Assembly: GCF_009362785.1 (NCBI RefSeq)
Contig: NZ_WHNQ01000025.1
Coordinates: forward strand, 47,018 to 111,017
Length of the DNA stretch: 64,000 nt
DNA from: Paraburkholderia atlantica
GTDB taxonomy: Bacteria > Pseudomonadota > Gammaproteobacteria > Burkholderiales > Burkholderiaceae
Reading direction: 5' to 3'
Shown here piece by piece: positions 59,831 to 64,000 of this stretch (the stretch's first letter is position 1; every line of letters begins with the position of its first letter). The translations under genes and the position numbers were made by a program. Under the pieces are notes generated by a model. That model was not told where the DNA came from. It worked only from the letters and a program-made list of their open reading frames with translations, and made no database searches.

Positions 59831-60976
59831 ATGAGGCGAATTCTCGTGGCATTGATCTGGGCGGCAAGCGTGGCAACCACACTCAATCTCACGGCTTACG
59901 CCAGCAACGGTGTCAATGCCCTCAGCGATCCGCCGAAGGTGATCATCGACAGCGACTACAACACGCTCGGCGACGACGGCCAACTCGGCGTGATGGCCGC
60001 GCAATTGCAGGCGCAGGGTTCGCTGGAAGTGCTCGGCATTACCGTGGTCTCCGGCAATCAGTGGCTGAAGCAGGGCGTTGCCGATGCGTTGAAATCGGTC
60101 GAGCGGCTCGGCGTCGACCAACAGATCGGCGTGTATGCGGGCGCCAATTACGCGTTGTCGCACGACTTCACGACGATCCAGCGGGAACTGAAGGCATTCC
60201 CCGGTGGTGACGGTTACATTGGCGCATGGAGCAAGCGCGAGCCGAAATCGGCTGACGAGCTCGTCGCGCCGCCGGACGGCTTTGCGACGCACACGAAGGT
60301 GCGGAGTCAGAGCGCGATCGACTTCATCGTCGAGTCGGTGAAGCGCTATCCGGGCGAGGTGACGATCCTCGCAATCGGCCCGTTGACCAACATCGCGTTG
60401 GCCACGCGCGAGCATCCCGAGATCGTGCCGCTGATCAGGCAGATCATTTACATGGGCGGCGCGATCGACGTACCCGGCAATACCACGCTCACCGCCGAAT
60501 TCAACTGGTGGTTCGATCCGGAAGCGGCGAAAACAGTGCTGCGTCTGCCGATCAAACAGACGGTGATTCCGCTCGACGTGACGAACACCGTGAAAATGGA
60601 CAAGGCGCTTTACGATCGCATTGCACACGATCCGGCGAAGCAGACCATCATCACGCAACTGTTCAGGACGCTGAACGGCTACGGCTACGACGGCAAAAAC
60701 GGCTTCGAGACCGATCCGAACTACACGACGAACATCTGGGACACGCTGACGCTCGCGTATCTGATGCATCCGTCGTTCGCGACGCAGACCGTCGAGGAGT
60801 GGGTGGACGTGGATACGAGCTTCGGCGCCAACGATGGCAAGGCAACGGGCTACAGGAGTTCGCCGCCGCCGGGATTGCAGAAGATGACAGTGGTCAAACG
60901 ATTTGATAATCCGGCGTTTTTCAATTTCTATGTCGATCTGTTGACGCGGCCGGTGCCGGTGCGGCCGATGGACTGA
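59831..60976 (+). CDS. Exported nucleoside hydrolase family protein
   Basis: This 381-residue protein was started at MRRILVALIW, preceded by GAGG; it then has a signal peptide (about 24 residues, ending TAYA|SN). The family N-terminal motif is IIDSDYNTLGDDGQLGVMAA, matching the calcium-binding DTDPGxDD form with changes in the middle. Further landmarks are LGITVVSGNQW, ILAIGPLTNIALA, IYMGGAIDVPGN, EFNWWFDPEAA and a late D-containing segment (NIWDTLTLAYLM). It probably hydrolyses ribonucleosides in the periplasm. Confidence 0.9.
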   Translation: MRRILVALIWAASVATTLNLTAYASNGVNALSDPPKVIIDSDYNTLGDDGQLGVMAAQLQAQGSLEVLGITVVSGNQWLKQGVADALKSVERLGVDQQIGVYAGANYALSHDFTTIQRELKAFPGGDGYIGAWSKREPKSADELVAPPDGFATHTKVRSQSAIDFIVESVKRYPGEVTILAIGPLTNIALATREHPEIVPLIRQIIYMGGAIDVPGNTTLTAEFNWWFDPEAAKTVLRLPIKQTVIPLDVTNTVKMDKALYDRIAHDPAKQTIITQLFRTLNGYGYDGKNGFETDPNYTTNIWDTLTLAYLMHPSFATQTVEEWVDVDTSFGANDGKATGYRSSPPPGLQKMTVVKRFDNPAFFNFYVDLLTRPVPVRPMD

Positions 60977-61009
60977 TCGACGCGCGAGCGCCGCGCGCCC
61001 GCACCCGCT

Positions 61010-61966
61010 TTACGCGGGATGCAGGCCGCGCAGCAACTGACGCACGCGCGACAGATCCTGCTCGACATGGCCGGCTTTCTCGAACAGCTCCGCGAGCCAA
61101 TCGACGAACGCGCGCACGCGCGGCGACACGCGGCGGTTCTTCACGTATGCGACCGAGACCGGCATCGGCACGGGTTTCCATTGCGGCAGCACTTCATGCA
61201 GCAAGCCCGAATCGAGGTAAGGCTGTGCGGCGATGCGCGCGGGCTGGATCATGCCGAGGCCTTGCAGCCCGCAGGTCAGGTACGCCTGTTCGTCGCTGAC
61301 TTGCACGAAGCCATTGAGCTTGACCTTACGCGCTTCGCCATCCACTTCGAAATCGAAGTCGCATTCGCGGCCGCTATGTGGCGACACGCAGTTGACCGCG
61401 ACATGCGCGCGCAGCTCATCGAGATCGGCGGGCGTGCCGTGGCGGGCCAGATAGGCTGGACTCGCGCAGGTGACCTGATCGAGCGTGCCGAGTTGCCGCG
61501 CGACGAGATTGGAATCGGGCAATTCACCGAGCTGGATGCTGCAGTCGATTGCCTCGGAAACCATATCGACGGTGCGGTTGCTGACGCCGATCGCGAGATC
61601 GAGGTTCGGGTAGAGGGCGTGGAATTCGTCTAGCGATGGAAGCACGATTGCGCTTGCTACTGCGCTTGGCATTTCGATCCGGAGGCGGCCTGTCAGGTTG
61701 TCGGTCGAATTGCGGATACTGGCTTCCATTTCGTCGATGTCGGCGAGTATTTGCGCGCAGCGTTCGTAGTAGGCGGCGCCTTCTGGCGTGATGCTCAGAC
61801 GGCGCGTCGTGCGGACTAAGAGCGCGGTGCCCAGCAGGGCTTCCAGGTTCTGGACGATCGTCGTTGCGGTTGCGCGCGGAATGTTTAGTGATTCCGCTGC
61901 GCGGGTGAAGCTGTTGGTGTCCACAATTCGGATGAATGTGCGCATTGCAGTTATTCTGTCGATCAC
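61010..61966 (-). CDS. LysR-family transcriptional regulator
   Basis: This 318-residue protein has the N-terminal winged HTH (residues 1-60: MIDRITAMRTFIRIVDTNSF, RAAESLNIPRATATTIVQNL, ALLVRTTRRLSITPEG), then the substrate-binding fold with GRLRIEMPSAVASAIVLPSL, DCSIQLGELPDSNLVARQLG and CGLQGLGMIQPARI. It resembles the CrgA-like subgroup. Its ligand and targets are unknown; the nearest gene upstream is across the inverted-repeat element. Confidence 0.93.
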   Translation of the reverse strand: MIDRITAMRTFIRIVDTNSFTRAAESLNIPRATATTIVQNLEALLGTALLVRTTRRLSITPEGAAYYERCAQILADIDEMEASIRNSTDNLTGRLRIEMPSAVASAIVLPSLDEFHALYPNLDLAIGVSNRTVDMVSEAIDCSIQLGELPDSNLVARQLGTLDQVTCASPAYLARHGTPADLDELRAHVAVNCVSPHSGRECDFDFEVDGEARKVKLNGFVQVSDEQAYLTCGLQGLGMIQPARIAAQPYLDSGLLHEVLPQWKPVPMPVSVAYVKNRRVSPRVRAFVDWLAELFEKAGHVEQDLSRVRQLLRGLHPA

Positions 61967-62031
61967 TGGGATGCTCCAAATGAGGTTTGTCTTTTTTGCC
62001 TGCGGCGGTTGTTTTTGTCTTTGTTCTTTGC

Positions 62032-62604
62032 GGTGTTGGCCTTTCCTTGCTGACTTATCGGTCTATTGGCGTTGCCCCTGTGCGGGGCGGCACCTACTTT
62101 CTTTGCTGCTGCAAAGAAAGTAGGCAAAGAAGACAGCTCAAACCGCTAACTCTTAAGCGGGTCCCTCGGTCCACATGAGGTAGTGGTGCATCTGGAATCC
62201 GTGCCCTCGCACATTCGACGGCAGTGACAAAGCCGTCATCCATCCCACTCCGCACTGCGTGCGTCGCGGACCGGCATGCAAGGGAAACCAGTGTGTTTTT
62301 TTGTGCTAGTGGGGCCATCGGCGGCGCCTCGGCGACACGCCGAACCAACCAATGGTTTGAGAACAGTGCTTCGGCGCGCGCAGCGCCGCCGGAGATATGA
62401 CTGCCTTGTCACTAACGCGGAATGTGCGAGACGACAGATTCCAGATGCACCACTACCTCATGCGGACCGAGGGACCCGCTTAAGAGTTAGCGGTTTGAGC
62501 TGTCTTCTTTGCCTACTTTCTTTGCAGCAGCAAAGAAAGTAGGTGCCGCCCCGCACAGGGGCAACGCCAATAGACCGACAAGAAATCAAGGAAAGGCCAA
62601 CACC
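62032..62604. repeat. Large nested inverted-repeat element (~570 bp)
   Basis: The left arm (62032-62240) and right arm (62394-62604) are inverted copies. Their cores, 62061-62172 and 62464-62575, are identical over 112 bp; the outer and inner parts are diverged. Inside each arm is a smaller palindrome, CTACTTTCTTTGC-TGCT-GCAAAGAAAGTAG (62094-62123 on the left). The middle (62241-62393) is unique here and no transposase or coding sequence is evident. From memory, strings like this occur many times in Burkholderia-group genomes, which a genome search would confirm. Confidence 0.85.
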
Positions 62605-62710
62605 CTAAGAACACAGAAAAAGAGCGAAGGCAAAAAAAACACAACAACAAACAAAACCCCGCGCCACAGGCGCAAAAAAAGCCACCCGCTGCGCGGACAA
62701 AAAAAAGCAA

Positions 62711-63763
62711 CTATTTCCGCAGGGAATCCATATCAATCACAAACCGATACTTCACATCGCTCTTGAGCATCCGCTCATAAGCCTCATTGATCTTCTGCAT
62801 CGGAATCATTTCAATATCAGAAGTAATGCCATGCTCCCCGCAGAAATCGAGCATTTCCTGCGTCTCGGCAATACCACCAATCAGCGACCCAGCAAGGCGC
62901 CGCCGCTTAAAGATCAGATTGAACACCTGCGGCGACGGATGATCATGCTCCGGCGCACCGACCAAGGTCATAGTGGCATCCCGCTTCAGCAGATTCAAAA
63001 ACGGATTCAGATCATGCTGCGCAGCCACCGTATTGAGAATGAAATCGAAGCTATTCACATGCGCTTCCATCTCCTGCGGATTCTTCGAAACCACGACTTC
63101 ATGCGCGCCAAGCCGCTTCGCATCCTCGATCTTCGACGGCGACGTCGTAAACAGCACGACATGCGCGCCCATCGCCCGAGCCAGCTTCACACCCATATGG
63201 CCGAGTCCGCCGAGGCCGACAATCCCGACCTTCTTGCCCGGGCCCACGCCCCACGTGCGTAGCGGCGAATACGTGGTGATGCCCGCGCACAGCAGCGGCG
63301 CGACACTCGCAGGGTCGAGATTCTGCGGAACGCGCAGCGTAAACGCCTCGTCGACGACCAGTTGCGTCGAATAGCCACCGTACGTGACCTGTCCGTCGAC
63401 GCGATCGACACCGTTATACGTGCCCACCCAACCGTTCTCGCAATACTGCTCGAGACCTTCCGCGCAGCTCGAACAGGTGCGGCACGAATCGACCAGACAG
63501 CCGACCGCGACCAGTTCTCCGACTTTGTACTTCGTTACGTTCGAACCCACCGCGGTCACGCGGCCCACGATTTCGTGGCCCGGCACCACCGGGTACATCG
63601 TGTTCTTCCATTCGTTGCGCGCCTGATGCAAGTCGGAATGGCACACGCCGCAGTACAGCACTTCCATCTGCACGTCATGGGCGCGCGGTGCGCGGCGCTG
63701 GAATTCGAATGGGGCGAGCGGCGTGGTGGCGTCGGTCGCTGCATAGGCATACGTCGTGCTCAT
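62711..63763 (-). CDS. Zinc-dependent NAD(P) alcohol dehydrogenase, YahK/AdhA type
   Basis: This 350-residue protein was started at MSTTYAYAATDA behind GGAG; a longer frame to 63889 adds Arg-rich residues. Catalytic zinc ligands are in CGVCHSDLHQARNEW (residues ~39-53) and PGHEIVGRV (His). The structural zinc loop has four cysteines in DSCRTCSSCAEGLEQYC. The coenzyme site is VGIVGLGGLGHMGVKLARAM (~180-199). It belongs to the cinnamyl-alcohol-dehydrogenase branch, which reduces aldehydes with NADPH. Confidence 0.94.
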   Translation of the reverse strand: MSTTYAYAATDATTPLAPFEFQRRAPRAHDVQMEVLYCGVCHSDLHQARNEWKNTMYPVVPGHEIVGRVTAVGSNVTKYKVGELVAVGCLVDSCRTCSSCAEGLEQYCENGWVGTYNGVDRVDGQVTYGGYSTQLVVDEAFTLRVPQNLDPASVAPLLCAGITTYSPLRTWGVGPGKKVGIVGLGGLGHMGVKLARAMGAHVVLFTTSPSKIEDAKRLGAHEVVVSKNPQEMEAHVNSFDFILNTVAAQHDLNPFLNLLKRDATMTLVGAPEHDHPSPQVFNLIFKRRRLAGSLIGGIAETQEMLDFCGEHGITSDIEMIPMQKINEAYERMLKSDVKYRFVIDMDSLRK

Positions 63764-64000
63764 GGGTAGCTCCAGCAAAGAGGGTGATGGTGCAACATGC
63801 GACGCGCCGGCGATACGCAACACCAGGTTGCGGATGCGGCGGGCCGCAGCATGAACCGGAATCGGGGAGCGGGCATCGGTGACCAACATTCGCGTTGGCC
63901 AATGACCGCAGCACGCTGCACGCGGCGAGAAGGGCGATCCGGCAGGGTTCCCATATTAGGAGTCCGGCACCCGTCGCGGAATACCTGATTGTCTTGAAGA

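Noticed and set aside
62094..62348. Short open frames within the inverted-repeat element with related C-terminal translations on both arms
   Set aside because: The similarity between them follows from the repeat itself; composition is not protein-like and no ribosome site is present.
1..64000. tRNA, rRNA, CRISPR arrays, prophage or intact insertion sequences
   Set aside because: None recognised by eye; no direct-repeat/spacer arrays, no cloverleaf ending in CCA, no transposase or integrase motifs seen.

Overview
The window is high-GC DNA with the gene content of a Burkholderiaceae chromosome, most likely Paraburkholderia or a close relative. The indications are strong G/C third-position codon bias, an OmpC-type porin of the Burkholderia kind, a cyanide-insensitive-type bd oxidase with a DUF2474 partner, an aldarate/uronate locus, BetR, MocR and zinc-ribbon proteins, and a multicopy-type inverted repeat. 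The genus is inferred from gene content, not from any marker gene. I saw no rRNA or tRNA gene, CRISPR array, intact transposase or replication origin.

Layout. 1-5.2 kb: a truncated GMC oxidoreductase, a sigma-factor-like orphan, and a hybrid histidine kinase facing a LuxR-type response regulator. 5.6-8.2 kb: cydA-cydB-DUF2474. 8.8-9.6 kb: an alpha/beta hydrolase of the chloroperoxidase type. 9.9-10.7 kb: a uronate-dehydrogenase-like gene. 10.9-12.4 kb: a lower-GC island with an RNase A-like polymorphic toxin, a CdiI-like immunity gene, and a decayed second immunity gene that I could reconstruct. 12.8-28.6 kb: a coherent uronate/aldarate region (garL-garR, alpha-ketoglutarate semialdehyde dehydrogenase, a GntR/FadR regulator, gudP, kdgD, garD, udh, a lactonase, a dctPQM TRAP transporter and a porin). 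28.7-31.3 kb: a tautomerase and a class II aldolase gene broken in two around a TauE/SafE-type permease.

31.4-48.9 kb: a urea transporter, a glycolipid-binding-like protein, GNAT, RpiR regulator, EamA exporter, MocR regulator, TAXI binding protein, zinc-ribbon membrane protein, DHA2 efflux pump with a TetR regulator, RraA-like protein, single-domain response regulator, Zur, glutathione S-transferase, NERD-helicase, and a phosphoribosyltransferase-HAD fusion. 49.1-52.4 kb: a signalling cassette with an exported sulfite-oxidase-fold protein, an overlapping hybrid kinase and a convergent BetR-HTH/receiver protein. 52.7-54.4 kb: hipBA with an operator array. 54.5-64 kb: a DAO-type oxidoreductase, C39-like peptidase, small exported Cys-rich protein, ornithine-cyclodeaminase-like reductase, zwf, nucleoside hydrolase, LysR, a ~570-bp nested inverted repeat, and a zinc alcohol dehydrogenase.

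How the genes work together. In the uronate region the likely route is: hexuronate entry (porin, TRAP), oxidation to aldarolactone (Udh), ring opening (lactonase), dehydration (GarD), then either KdgD plus semialdehyde dehydrogenase to 2-oxoglutarate, or GarL plus GarR to pyruvate and glycerate. GudP would import free aldarates. A motif close to TACG-N4-CGTA (TACGTCATCGTA, TAGGATGACCTA and similar) lies upstream of nearly every transcription unit in this region. It also lies upstream of the second Udh paralogue, outside the main block. This suggests one regulon controlled by the embedded GntR protein.
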